22,458 bases of DNA from WHSP01 sp040905505. Its GTDB lineage: Bacteria; Gemmatimonadota; Gemmatimonadetes; Longimicrobiales; Longimicrobiaceae. Positions 6,741 through 14,049 of this stretch are shown piece after piece. The stretch spans positions 1 through 22,458 of the forward strand of contig JBBDRL010000086.1 of the NCBI GenBank assembly GCA_040905505.1, written 5' to 3'. Numbering within the stretch: the first letter of the stretch is position 1; each line of letters opens with the position of its first letter. The translations under genes and the position numbers were made by a program. The notes beneath the pieces were generated by a model, which did not search any database, had not been told where the DNA came from, and saw nothing but the letters and a program-made list of their open reading frames with translations.

Positions 6741-9152
6741 ATGCATCTTCACGAACTGCTATCGGAGCGGGTCGAAACCTGGCGGACTGGTGGCTATCCG
6801 CACGTCGATTTTCCCGCGATCCGTGAGATCCTCGAATTTCAGATCGGGGACACCGGGTCGCCCAAATTTCTGCGCGAGCCTCAGCTGCGGGCACTCAACA
6901 CCTACTGGTATCTGCGGCTCGTAGAAGGAACCCCGCAGGTCTTTGATCTCTATCGCCGCCTCTATCCGCTCAAGACTGATCTCCTCGATGCGCTCGGCCT
7001 TGCGACTCCCGAGGTGCGGGAGTTCGTGCTGAATCACGACATGGATCAGCTCTGGGAGCGGATCCGTGAAGACGATGGATTCGTTCGCGCACACCGCCTC
7101 GAGTCGGTGCGCGAGACTCTGACTCTCGACTACCCCAGCTACATCCTCGCCCTCGCCATGGGCGCCGGAAAAACCATTCTCGTGGGCGGCATCATCGCGA
7201 CCGAGTTCGCGATGGCACAGGAGTACCCCGAGGGAGATTTCGTTCAGAACGCACTCGTCTTCGCCCCGGGCAAGACCATCATCGAATCACTCCGGGAGAT
7301 TACCGAAATTCCGTACGAGCTGCTCCTCCCGCCCCGCATGTACACGCCGTTTGCGGCCAGTTTGACGATCACCTTCACCCGCGACGGCGAGCGCGACATC
7401 CCGGTCATTGCCGGCTCGCTCTTCAACGTCGTCGTCACCAACACCGAGAAAATCCGGATCCAGAAGGAGGCCGTGCGTAAGCGGGACCTGGGCACTCTGC
7501 TACTCGAGGTGCAGGAGGACCGCGCGCGCGAGGACGTCGCCAATCGGCGGCTCATGGCGCTCGCCGCCCTCCCGCACCTGGGAATCTTCTCCGACGAGGC
7601 GCACCACACGTACGGACAGAGCCTGCTCGGGAGATGGGTCAGGGACCGCGAGACCGGTGAATCGGTCTTCCGCGAGGCCGGGATCAAGAAGGTGCGCAAA
7701 ACGGTCGACTACCTTGCGGCGAACACGAACGTCGTCTGCGTCGTCAATACGACCGGCACACCTTATTTCGAGCGCCAGCCCCTGCGCGACGTGGTGATCT
7801 GGTACGGCCTCTCGGAAGGGATCCGCGACGGCATCCTCAAGCCGGTGGGCGATAACATCCACGCCTACAGCTACGACGCGGATCAGGCGGAGCAGCTCGC
7901 GCGCGAGGTGGTCCGCGACTTCTTCAGTGACTACGCCGACGTCCGGCTGCCGAATGGTGCTCCTGCCAAGCTCGCGGTCTATTTCCCGAAGAACGAGGAC
8001 CTCCTCGACCTTCGTCCGGTAATCGAGGCGGAACTCGCCAGACTCGGAGTGCCGGCGACCGTCGTCCTCCGGAACACCTCCGAGTCCACGCAGGCGGAGG
8101 TGGACGCGTTCAACCGCCTGAACGACCCGGCGAGTCCCCATCGGGTCATTCTCCTCGTGAACAAGGGGACCGAGGGATGGAACTGTCCGAGCCTCTTCGC
8201 CTGCGCGCTGCTGCGGAAGCTCCGTACGTCGAACAACTTCGTCCTGCAAGCGGCAACACGCTGTCTGAGGCAGGTGCCCGGGAACCGCACAGCCGCGCGC
8301 ATCTATCTCTCGCGCGAGAATCAAGGTGTGCTCGACAAGCAGCTTCAGGAGACCTACGGAGAGACGCTTCGATCGATCGGGCAAGCAGTGCGCGCGTCCG
8401 GGACCGAGACTCTGACGCTGCGGAAGTTCAGCATGCCCCCGGTCGTCGTGACGCGACTCGTCCGCACCGTCGTACCCTGGAAGGACGAAGCCCGCGCGCC
8501 GATCGTCCTTACGCGTCCCGAAGCTCGTGGGGCTTCCGGCCTACGTCGGACCAGCCTCGAGATCCACGAGAGCCGGGCGACGTCGGGTGTGCTTCGCCAG
8601 GTCGGCGACGAGGTGATCGTGGAGCTGGACGACGCGACGCTCGACCTGCATTCCGCGGCGGTGGAGCTGGCGAGCGTCTACCGGATCGAAATCTGGAGTC
8701 TGTTCGATCAGCTCTCCGCACTGTACCCCGATGGCGAAGTGCCCATTATCGACCTGACGGCCCTGGGCACCCAGATCGAAGCGCAGGGGCGGGCGTACGA
8801 CGTGCTCGAGGAGCGCGTCGAGACCGCGCTCGCGCTCGTCAAGCTCGATGCGCAGACGGGGGAGCCCAGCGGTCACGGCTGGCGCCGCCACACGGGACCG
8901 GAAGGTGAGGTGCTCTACAGCACAGACATCACCTACTTTCGCGACCGGGAGAAGCTGCTCATTCCGGTGGAGAAGGTGCCCGAACATGGCGGCTTCGGCT
9001 TCCATTACACGCCCTACAACTTCGACTCGGTGCCGGAGGCGAGCTTCTTCGAGCGACTGCTCGCCCACGTTCAGACCGTCCCCCGAGGATGTCGAGGACC
9101 TCTATTTCACGGGAGCGCTCACCGATCCGAATCGCACGGAGTTCTTCGTTGA
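6741..9152 (+). CDS. res: Type III-like restriction subunit, helicase part (frameshifted)
   Basis: Read from the ATG at 6741, this 803-residue frame is a superfamily 2 helicase of the type III Res kind, which translocates on DNA and cuts with its partner Mod. It has Walker A (MGAGKT, residues 140-145), Walker B/DEAH (SDEAH, 284-288), the TTGTP motif near residue 336 and motif VI (Q503, R507, R510). About 25 residues before the stop the frame shifts: an extra base in 9075-9084, most simply in the C run at 9080-9084, turns the reading away from a nuclease domain that continues in another frame to 9438. Removing one C restores an 898-residue protein of normal Res length. It may be a real mutation or a sequencing error. 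As written the product can be a helicase but not a nuclease. Confidence 0.88.
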   Translation: MHLHELLSERVETWRTGGYPHVDFPAIREILEFQIGDTGSPKFLREPQLRALNTYWYLRLVEGTPQVFDLYRRLYPLKTDLLDALGLATPEVREFVLNHDMDQLWERIREDDGFVRAHRLESVRETLTLDYPSYILALAMGAGKTILVGGIIATEFAMAQEYPEGDFVQNALVFAPGKTIIESLREITEIPYELLLPPRMYTPFAASLTITFTRDGERDIPVIAGSLFNVVVTNTEKIRIQKEAVRKRDLGTLLLEVQEDRAREDVANRRLMALAALPHLGIFSDEAHHTYGQSLLGRWVRDRETGESVFREAGIKKVRKTVDYLAANTNVVCVVNTTGTPYFERQPLRDVVIWYGLSEGIRDGILKPVGDNIHAYSYDADQAEQLAREVVRDFFSDYADVRLPNGAPAKLAVYFPKNEDLLDLRPVIEAELARLGVPATVVLRNTSESTQAEVDAFNRLNDPASPHRVILLVNKGTEGWNCPSLFACALLRKLRTSNNFVLQAATRCLRQVPGNRTAARIYLSRENQGVLDKQLQETYGETLRSIGQAVRASGTETLTLRKFSMPPVVVTRLVRTVVPWKDEARAPIVLTRPEARGASGLRRTSLEIHESRATSGVLRQVGDEVIVELDDATLDLHSAAVELASVYRIEIWSLFDQLSALYPDGEVPIIDLTALGTQIEAQGRAYDVLEERVETALALVKLDAQTGEPSGHGWRRHTGPEGEVLYSTDITYFRDREKLLIPVEKVPEHGGFGFHYTPYNFDSVPEASFFERLLAHVQTVPRGCRGPLFHGSAHRSESHGVLR

Positions 9153-9438
9153 ATATCGGGATGATAAAGGGAAATGGCGTCGCTATACACCTGATTTTCT
9201 CATCCGGAAGAAGGACGGTCGCTGCCTGATCGTGGAGATCAAACGTGAGCGGGAGCGAGACCATCCGGTGGATGGGCAGGAAGGGAGAAAGGCCCGCGCC
9301 GCAAGGCAGCTCACTGCCCTGGACCCCGGCCGGATACGATATGAGATTCTGTTCACGGACGAGGAACTCCTTCCCATGGACGAGCTGCGCAGAGCGCTCG
9401 AGTTCGTTTCCCTCGAAGAGCAGGAGGTACGATCGTGA
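9085..9438 (+). pseudogene. Out-of-frame nuclease domain of the Res subunit
   Basis: The frame continuing the Res protein after the frameshift carries a PD-(D/E)XK-type nuclease signature: TPDFLI followed by LIVEIK, equal to D818 and E832-I-K834 in the repaired protein. No start codon with a ribosome binding site precedes it in this frame, so the domain is not made unless the frame is restored. The sequence is otherwise open and well conserved in style, so the lesion is recent or is an artefact. Its TGA stop overlaps the MntA GTG start (GTGA). Confidence 0.8.
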
Positions 9439-9743
9439 AGGTCGACCTGCCGCAGACCGCGGTCGCGGAATTCTGTGAGCGCTGGCGTATTGCCGAGATG
9501 GCGTTGTTCGGCTCGGCGCTTCGCGAGGATTTCAATCCGGCCAGTGATATCGACGTCCTGGTCACCTTCGCGCCCGGCGCCGACTGGAGCCTTCTGGATC
9601 ACGTTCGCATGGAATCCGAACTCGCCGAGGTTCTCGGCCGCCCCGTCGACATCGTGACTCGCAGAGGTGTGGAGCGCAGTCGCAACCCCGTCCGCCGGCA
9701 GGAGATCCTGTCTTCCGCCCGCAGCGTCTATGTCGCGCCGTGA
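9435..9743 (+). CDS. mntA: MntA-type nucleotidyltransferase antitoxin
   Basis: The 102-residue product is a minimal nucleotidyltransferase. The motif G26-S27-X10-D38-X-D40 and a third acidic residue (D72 in PVDIV) match the GSX10DXD pattern of MntA proteins. In characterised pairs MntA silences the HepT toxin by attaching AMP to a tyrosine beside its RNase motif. The start is a GTG overlapping the res stop as GTGA. The end overlaps hepT by 14 bp. All key residues are present, so it should be active, in contrast to the damaged genes on either side. Confidence 0.88.
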   Translation: MKVDLPQTAVAEFCERWRIAEMALFGSALREDFNPASDIDVLVTFAPGADWSLLDHVRMESELAEVLGRPVDIVTRRGVERSRNPVRRQEILSSARSVYVAP

Positions 9744-10083
9744 CCTCGGCTTCCTCCATGACATGCTCGACGCCGGCCGGCTCATCGACGAATTTCTCGA
9801 CGGAGTCGCCCGCGACCGCTTTGATACTGACCTTCTCCTTCAGGCCGCCGTCATCCGCTACATCGAGGTCATGGGCGAGGCGGCGAAGCACGTGTCCGAG
9901 GCCACGCGACAGCGGGCGCCGACGATCCCGTGGCGCGCCATCGCGGGAATGCGCGACGTGCTGATCCATGCGTACCGCAGCGTCGACCCCGACGAGGTCT
10001 GGCGCGCGGCGACCCACGACCTGCCTCGGGTGGTCCAGCGCCTGGAGCCCCTGATCGACGCAATGCAGAGCGAAGAGTCTTGA
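9730..10083 (+). CDS. hepT: HepT-type HEPN ribonuclease toxin
   Basis: The 117-residue product has the helical HEPN pattern with the RX4HXY motif (R75, H80, Y82 in RDVLIHAY). R and H are the ribonuclease residues, and the tyrosine is the one AMPylated by MntA in known systems. The ATG at 9730 gives the usual HepT length; an upstream GTG at 9667 would add 21 residues overlapping mntA and is less likely. Its stop overlaps the Mod TTG start (TTGA). The pair is complete and sits between the Res and Mod genes of a restriction system, which suggests it serves as an addiction or backup module for that locus. That role is inferred. Confidence 0.88.
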   Translation: MSRRDLGFLHDMLDAGRLIDEFLDGVARDRFDTDLLLQAAVIRYIEVMGEAAKHVSEATRQRAPTIPWRAIAGMRDVLIHAYRSVDPDEVWRAATHDLPRVVQRLEPLIDAMQSEES

Positions 10084-10859
10084 AGAAGAGCGAGGAGATC
10101 GAAGTCGCCGCGGCCAGGGGGCGTCCCATGCTGCACTGGGTGGGTAAGCGCCCGCTCGGCCGGGTCACCGCCTTCCCGGCGCAGCAGATCGAAACCTTCG
10201 ACCCGTCGAGCGATGCCGCGACACGGGCTGCCGACGAGAACTGGGCCGACTGGCCGTCCTCCTATCCGTCGGGAGGCCTCCTCTTCCATGGTGACAACAA
10301 GGAGGTCCTCGCCCATCTCCTCGCGAATGGCTTCCGAGGCAAGGTCAAGCTCATCTATATCGATCCGCCTTTCATCCTGATCGTGTGCCTGGGCAAGGAG
10401 CAGGCGGCCGACGTATGGCTGGAGGACTGGAATCGGCACCGCAAGGGAAAGGGCTCGATCAACCGAATCCGTGAGATCGAACTGCGCACCGATCCGCGCT
10501 ATGGCAAGTTTATCGTCCACTCGCCAGCCGAGGCGCGAGTCGAGATCGTCCGGGAGAACGGTAGCTTACGAGTCGAGATCAAAGGCTTCATCTCGCCGAC
10601 CATTCTGGAGCGGCTCGAGATGGACCTTCCTCTTTTTCGCGCGAAGGTTCCCGACTGGCGCAGCATGGTTGATTGCGTCCTGATCGATCCCGCGTACGAC
10701 GGGGAGGTCTTCCGGGTCGGCTTGTCGGATGTTCCTGAACGGAAGGACGCCCTGGTGGAGGGAAGCTACGAACTGTCCGCGCCGGAGGGGGAGACCACGG
10801 TGGGCGTCAAGATCATCGATATGCTGGGCGAGGAAGTCCTCCTCCAGCAGCGGGTATAG
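10080..10859 (+). pseudogene. mod: Type III Mod DNA methyltransferase, centre deleted
   Basis: The 259-residue frame keeps a normal-looking Mod N-terminus: a TTG start overlapping hepT, GLLFHGDNKEVLAHLL, then the catalytic motif IV YIDPPF (D95-F98). Directly after it comes ILIVCLGKEQAADVW and a C-terminal tail ending near KIIDMLGEEVLL. In beta-class Mod proteins motif IV is followed by several hundred residues with the target recognition domain and the SAM-binding FXGXG motif. Neither is present. The simplest reading is an in-frame deletion with its join near base 10374. The product cannot be expected to methylate. The frame is open, so a short protein may still be made. The TAG stop runs into AGGAGG, the ribosome binding site of ubiA. 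Confidence 0.8.
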
Positions 10860-10870
10860 GAGGAACCAAG

Positions 10871-11776
10871 TTGCACCAAACGACGATGGAGGGGCAGACG
10901 CTCCGCGGGCGCGGCCGTCTGGTGGACTATTCGAATCTGGTGAAGCTGCCGCATACCGTGTTCGCGCTGCCGTTCTGCCTCGTGGGCGCGATCCTGGCTT
11001 CGTATCTGGAGCCGGTGACGGCGGGCGACGTCGTCTGGATCCTGCTCGCGTTCACGAGCGCCCGCTTTTCCGCCATGGGGTTCAACCGCATCGCCGACCG
11101 GTACATCGACGCGCGCAATCCGCGGACGCAGGGACGAGAGCTGCCGTCGGGAAGGCTTACGGTCAGGGAGGCGGTTCTCGCCGTCGTAGTCTCCAGCGGC
11201 GTCTTCCTGTTGAGCGCGGGGATGCTGAACCGCCTCTGCCTGATCCTCGCTCCCTTCGCCCTCGCGTGGGTGTTCTTCTACTCGTACACCAAGCGCTTCA
11301 CGCGCTGGGCGCACCTGGTGCTCGGATTCGCGCTCGCGATCGCGCCTGTCGGTGCCTACCTGGCGATCGTCGGTCGCTGGAGCGACCCCTGGCCGGCGCT
11401 GCTCACGCTCGCCGGGGCGGTCCTGTGTTGGGTGGCCGGCTTCGACATCCTCTATTCGCTCCAGGACGAGGAATTCGATCGTCAGCAGGAGCTGCACTCG
11501 GTTCCCGCGGCGCTCGGCGCGGCCCGGGCGATAGGCGTTTCCCGGGTGCTGCACGTCGGGTGTGTCATCCTGTTCATCGCGAGCGGTCTCTTCTTCGCGG
11601 GTGCCGGGCCTCTCTTCTACCTGGGCGTCGCGCTGATCGCCGTCATGCTGCTCTACGAGCAGAGCCTCGTCCGGCCGGACGACCTCTCGCGGATCGATGC
11701 CGCGTTCTTCAACATCAACGGTGCCATTTCGATCCTCTTCTTCGTCATCGTCCTGACTGAGCGGGTCCTGGCGTGA
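10871..11776 (+). CDS. ubiA: UbiA-family prenyltransferase (menaquinone, MqnP-like)
   Basis: The 301-residue product is an integral membrane prenyltransferase with about eight hydrophobic helices. It carries both Asp-rich motifs that bind the polyprenyl diphosphate through magnesium: N72-R-X2-D76-X3-D80 in the first half and D192..D199..D203 in the second (FDILYSLQDEEFD). It joins the isoprenoid tail to the aromatic ring. With UbiD and UbiX adjacent it is probably MqnP of the futalosine route. The TTG start is chosen because AGGAGG lies seven bases upstream; an ATG at 10886 would shorten it by five residues. Translation of ubiX is coupled (GTGA). The ubiA ribosome binding site lies at the damaged end of the restriction island. 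Confidence 0.92.
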   Translation: MHQTTMEGQTLRGRGRLVDYSNLVKLPHTVFALPFCLVGAILASYLEPVTAGDVVWILLAFTSARFSAMGFNRIADRYIDARNPRTQGRELPSGRLTVREAVLAVVVSSGVFLLSAGMLNRLCLILAPFALAWVFFYSYTKRFTRWAHLVLGFALAIAPVGAYLAIVGRWSDPWPALLTLAGAVLCWVAGFDILYSLQDEEFDRQQELHSVPAALGAARAIGVSRVLHVGCVILFIASGLFFAGAGPLFYLGVALIAVMLLYEQSLVRPDDLSRIDAAFFNINGAISILFFVIVLTERVLA

Positions 11777-12375
11777 GGAGCCCCGCCGACACGCCCGTCA
11801 CCTTCGCCATCACCGGTGCCTCCGGCGCGCCGTACGCCGTGCGCCTTCTGAGGGCCCTGAACGACACCGGAACGCCTACGCGCCTCATCGTCTCCAGTTA
11901 CGGCTTGCGACTGTTGTCGGCGGAGGCGGGGATAGATGGAATCGAGGCGCTCAGGGCAGCGACGGGAGATTGGACCCGGGTCGAACTCTACGAGTCGGAC
12001 GATCGAGGTGCCACGCCGGCCTCGGGTTCGGCACCCTCGCGCGGCATGGTCGTCTGCCCGTGCTCGATGGGTACGCTCGCATCCATCGCTGCCGGTACTT
12101 CTCGTAACCTCGTCGAGCGCGCGGGTGACGTGGCGCTGAAGGAGAGGCGGCCGCTGATCCTGGTCCCCCGTGAGACACCGCTCTCGCTGATCCACCTCGA
12201 AAACATGGTCCGCCTGACCCGCGCCGGCGCAACGATCCTTCCCGCTTCGCCCGGCTTCTATCATCGGCCGCAGAAGATCGAGGAGCTGGTCGATTTCGTC
12301 GTCGCTCGAATTCTCGACCACCTGGGGGTCGATTTCCCCGCGCCTCGTTGGAAGAGCGGTGAGCTGGACGAATGA
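11773..12375 (+). CDS. ubiX: UbiX-family flavin prenyltransferase
   Basis: The 200-residue product joins dimethylallyl phosphate to FMN to make the prenylated FMN required by UbiD. The FMN-binding GASGAPYA (residues 15-22), CSMGTLASIAAG (about 97-108) and the late VPRETPLS and GFYHRPQ stretches are all typical and intact. The GTG start overlaps the ubiA stop by four bases. Its presence with ubiD supports a working decarboxylation step in this cluster despite the intervening restriction island. Confidence 0.95.
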   Translation: MRSPADTPVTFAITGASGAPYAVRLLRALNDTGTPTRLIVSSYGLRLLSAEAGIDGIEALRAATGDWTRVELYESDDRGATPASGSAPSRGMVVCPCSMGTLASIAAGTSRNLVERAGDVALKERRPLILVPRETPLSLIHLENMVRLTRAGATILPASPGFYHRPQKIEELVDFVVARILDHLGVDFPAPRWKSGELDE

Positions 12376-12407
12376 GGTGCCGCCACGATCGGCTCTCCGC
12401 GTTCTCT

Positions 12408-12440
12408 CGTCATTCCCGCGCCAGCCGGAATCCAGTACGA
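12408..12440. repeat. Single REP-like palindrome
   Basis: CGTCATTCCCGCG followed by CCAGCCGGAATCCAGTACGA is a diverged relative of the arms at 76-165 and can form a short TTCC/GGAA-based hairpin. It lies between ubiX and the phosphodiesterase gene and may weakly end the menaquinone transcript. Confidence 0.65.
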
Positions 12441-12464
12441 TAGCGCCACTGACCGACCCTCTCC

Positions 12465-12941
12465 ATGCACATTGGCCTCATCTCCGACACACACGGCCTC
12501 CTGCGACCCGAGGTCTTCTCGGTCTTCGAAGGCGTCCAGCACATCCTCCACGCGGGAGACGTAGGTGACCCGGACATCCTCACCGAGCTGGAGGCGGTCG
12601 CGCCTTTGACCGCCGTGTGGGGGAATACGGACTCGTGGGAGCTGCGGGATAGGCTACCGGAGCGCGCCGAGGTCTCGCTCGGCGGGCTGCCGGTCGTCGT
12701 CATTCATGGTCAGCAATACGGGAGTCCCAGGGCGCGTGAGGTCGGTGGGGCGAATCCCGATGTCCGCCTGGTGGTCTTCGGGCATTCACACCGCCCTGAG
12801 GTCGAGCGGGTCGACGACTGTCTCGCGGTGAACCCAGGCAGTGCCGGCCCCGCCAGATTCAAGCTGCCGGTGACAGTTGCGATCGCGGAGCTCACCGGGA
12901 CCTCCGTAGAGGCACGGATCGTCGATCTGCGGAAGCTGTAG
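12465..12941 (+). CDS. YfcE/MJ0936-type metallophosphodiesterase
   Basis: The 158-residue product is a compact calcineurin-like phosphoesterase. All the usual metal ligands are visible: D8-X-H10, D32, N54, H81, H107 and H109 (in SDTHG, AGDVGD, WGNTD, VIHGQ and GHSH). Small members of this family hydrolyse phosphodiesters in the cytoplasm; the natural substrate is generally unknown. The ATG follows a REP-like element and has no strong Shine-Dalgarno sequence. It converges on the minus-strand lipoprotein gene 28 bp downstream. Confidence 0.88.
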   Translation: MHIGLISDTHGLLRPEVFSVFEGVQHILHAGDVGDPDILTELEAVAPLTAVWGNTDSWELRDRLPERAEVSLGGLPVVVIHGQQYGSPRAREVGGANPDVRLVVFGHSHRPEVERVDDCLAVNPGSAGPARFKLPVTVAIAELTGTSVEARIVDLRKL

Positions 12942-12964
12942 CTCGAGGGAGGCTCCTCGTAGCT
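12940..12964. terminator. Hairpin between convergent genes
   Basis: AGCTCGAGG, a six-base loop, then CCTCG, one T and AGCT form a nearly perfect nine-pair stem. It lies exactly between the stop codons of two convergent genes and could stop both transcripts. There is no U-run on either side, so it is not a classical intrinsic terminator. Confidence 0.45.
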
Positions 12965-12969
12965 CGACG

Positions 12970-14049
12970 CTAGAGGGAGTCGGTTTCTTCGGGTTGGAAC
13001 TGCTGGACCACACTGTCTTCGATGGCTTCGGTCGCCTCGACCGCTGGCGCGCCGGCTCTGACGAGCGTCAGGAGTGGAACCTCCGGCGGTGCACCGAAGC
13101 GCAGCGGGACGAAACCGTAGCCGAGCCCGCAGGTGATCAGGATAGTGCTACCGCCGATCTGAAAAACCCGGTCGAACCCCTCGGCGGCCGCACCGGGAAG
13201 CGCTTCTTCGCGGATCCAGGAGAGGCGCGGGGTGCCTGGAACTTCCACATCTCCACAGAAGGCGTTACTCGCCAGTACGACCGGGAAGCGATCCTCCGGG
13301 GCGCGGGTCGCCATCGCTGGCACCTGTGTCAGCAGGATCGGCGTTCGACCCGCTTGCCCGAGGTTTGAGAGTACCCACTGTTGATCGGCGAAGGTCATGG
13401 GGACAACGTCAGGGTCGAGACCGGCGACCCAGGCGGTGTCGCTATTCAGCACGACGGGGGTCTCCTCGTTCCGCAGGATCTCCACCCCTGCGTCCTCGAG
13501 GACCCGCGTGAGCTCGGCAGCCAGGGAGTCGCTCGTGACATCCCCGCCCCCGAGCGCTGCCAGAACGACCCGGCCGTTGAGCGGCGCGAGTATGTCGGCG
13601 AGCGTCGCGGCGTCGGTACCCTCCTCCACGAAATCACCGAACAGGACGACGATATCCGGCTCGAGCTCCAGAGTCCGCTGGACGGCCGCTCGCGCGATCT
13701 CCTCGTTTCCCTCCCACAGACCGACTCGGAAATCAGCGAGTACGGCGATCCTCGCTCCGTCCCAGCCGGCCGGCAGCGCGGCGACCTCCAGCTCGAAGCG
13801 GGGGCTCCAGAGGTTCTCCACCGGCGAAGCCCCGTAGAGTTCCGCCGGAGGAATCTGCGTCAGTGGGTCTGCCGATTCGGACGCCGAGCTGGCGGGAGCT
13901 TGGGCGGTCTCTGCTTCGGAGCCGCACGCGGCGGCGCCCAGCAGGAGGAGGGCGACGATCGCGCGCGCCCGCAGGGCGGAGGATAGAGACATTACCGTTG
14001 ACTCGGGGATTCGACGACGCACGACGCGCAGAGCGGGCGCAACCGTCAT
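12970..14049 (-). CDS. Metallophosphoesterase-like lipoprotein lacking metal ligands
   Basis: The 359-residue product has a hydrophobic signal ending in a probable lipobox (GAAAC, Cys42), a low-complexity linker and a domain matching the YkuE/YaeI phosphoesterase layout to its end (GLGYGFVPLRFGAPPEVPLLTL-like tail). Most catalytic residues are changed: the DXH motif reads D106-F-R108, GNHD reads GGGD (167-170), the SHXP position reads TQVP, and GHTHGGQ reads SNAFCGD (261-267). Only GD (138-139) remains. It is probably a binding or structural pseudoenzyme on the periplasmic side. The ATG overlaps the upstream nuclease stop (ATGA) with AGGAGG close by; a second ATG at 13992 would give a shorter, more typical signal peptide. 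Confidence 0.8.
   Translation of the reverse strand: MTVAPALRVVRRRIPESTVMSLSSALRARAIVALLLLGAAACGSEAETAQAPASSASESADPLTQIPPAELYGASPVENLWSPRFELEVAALPAGWDGARIAVLADFRVGLWEGNEEIARAAVQRTLELEPDIVVLFGDFVEEGTDAATLADILAPLNGRVVLAALGGGDVTSDSLAAELTRVLEDAGVEILRNEETPVVLNSDTAWVAGLDPDVVPMTFADQQWVLSNLGQAGRTPILLTQVPAMATRAPEDRFPVVLASNAFCGDVEVPGTPRLSWIREEALPGAAAEGFDRVFQIGGSTILITCGLGYGFVPLRFGAPPEVPLLTLVRAGAPAVEATEAIEDSVVQQFQPEETDSL

Noticed and set aside
7500..8384. Long minus-strand open frame opposite the helicase (294 codons)
   Set aside because: It overlaps conserved helicase motifs on the other strand and shows no family features.
9667..9729. Longer HepT start at GTG 9667
   Set aside because: The added 21 residues overlap mntA, lack HEPN character and make the protein longer than usual; ATG 9730 fits better.
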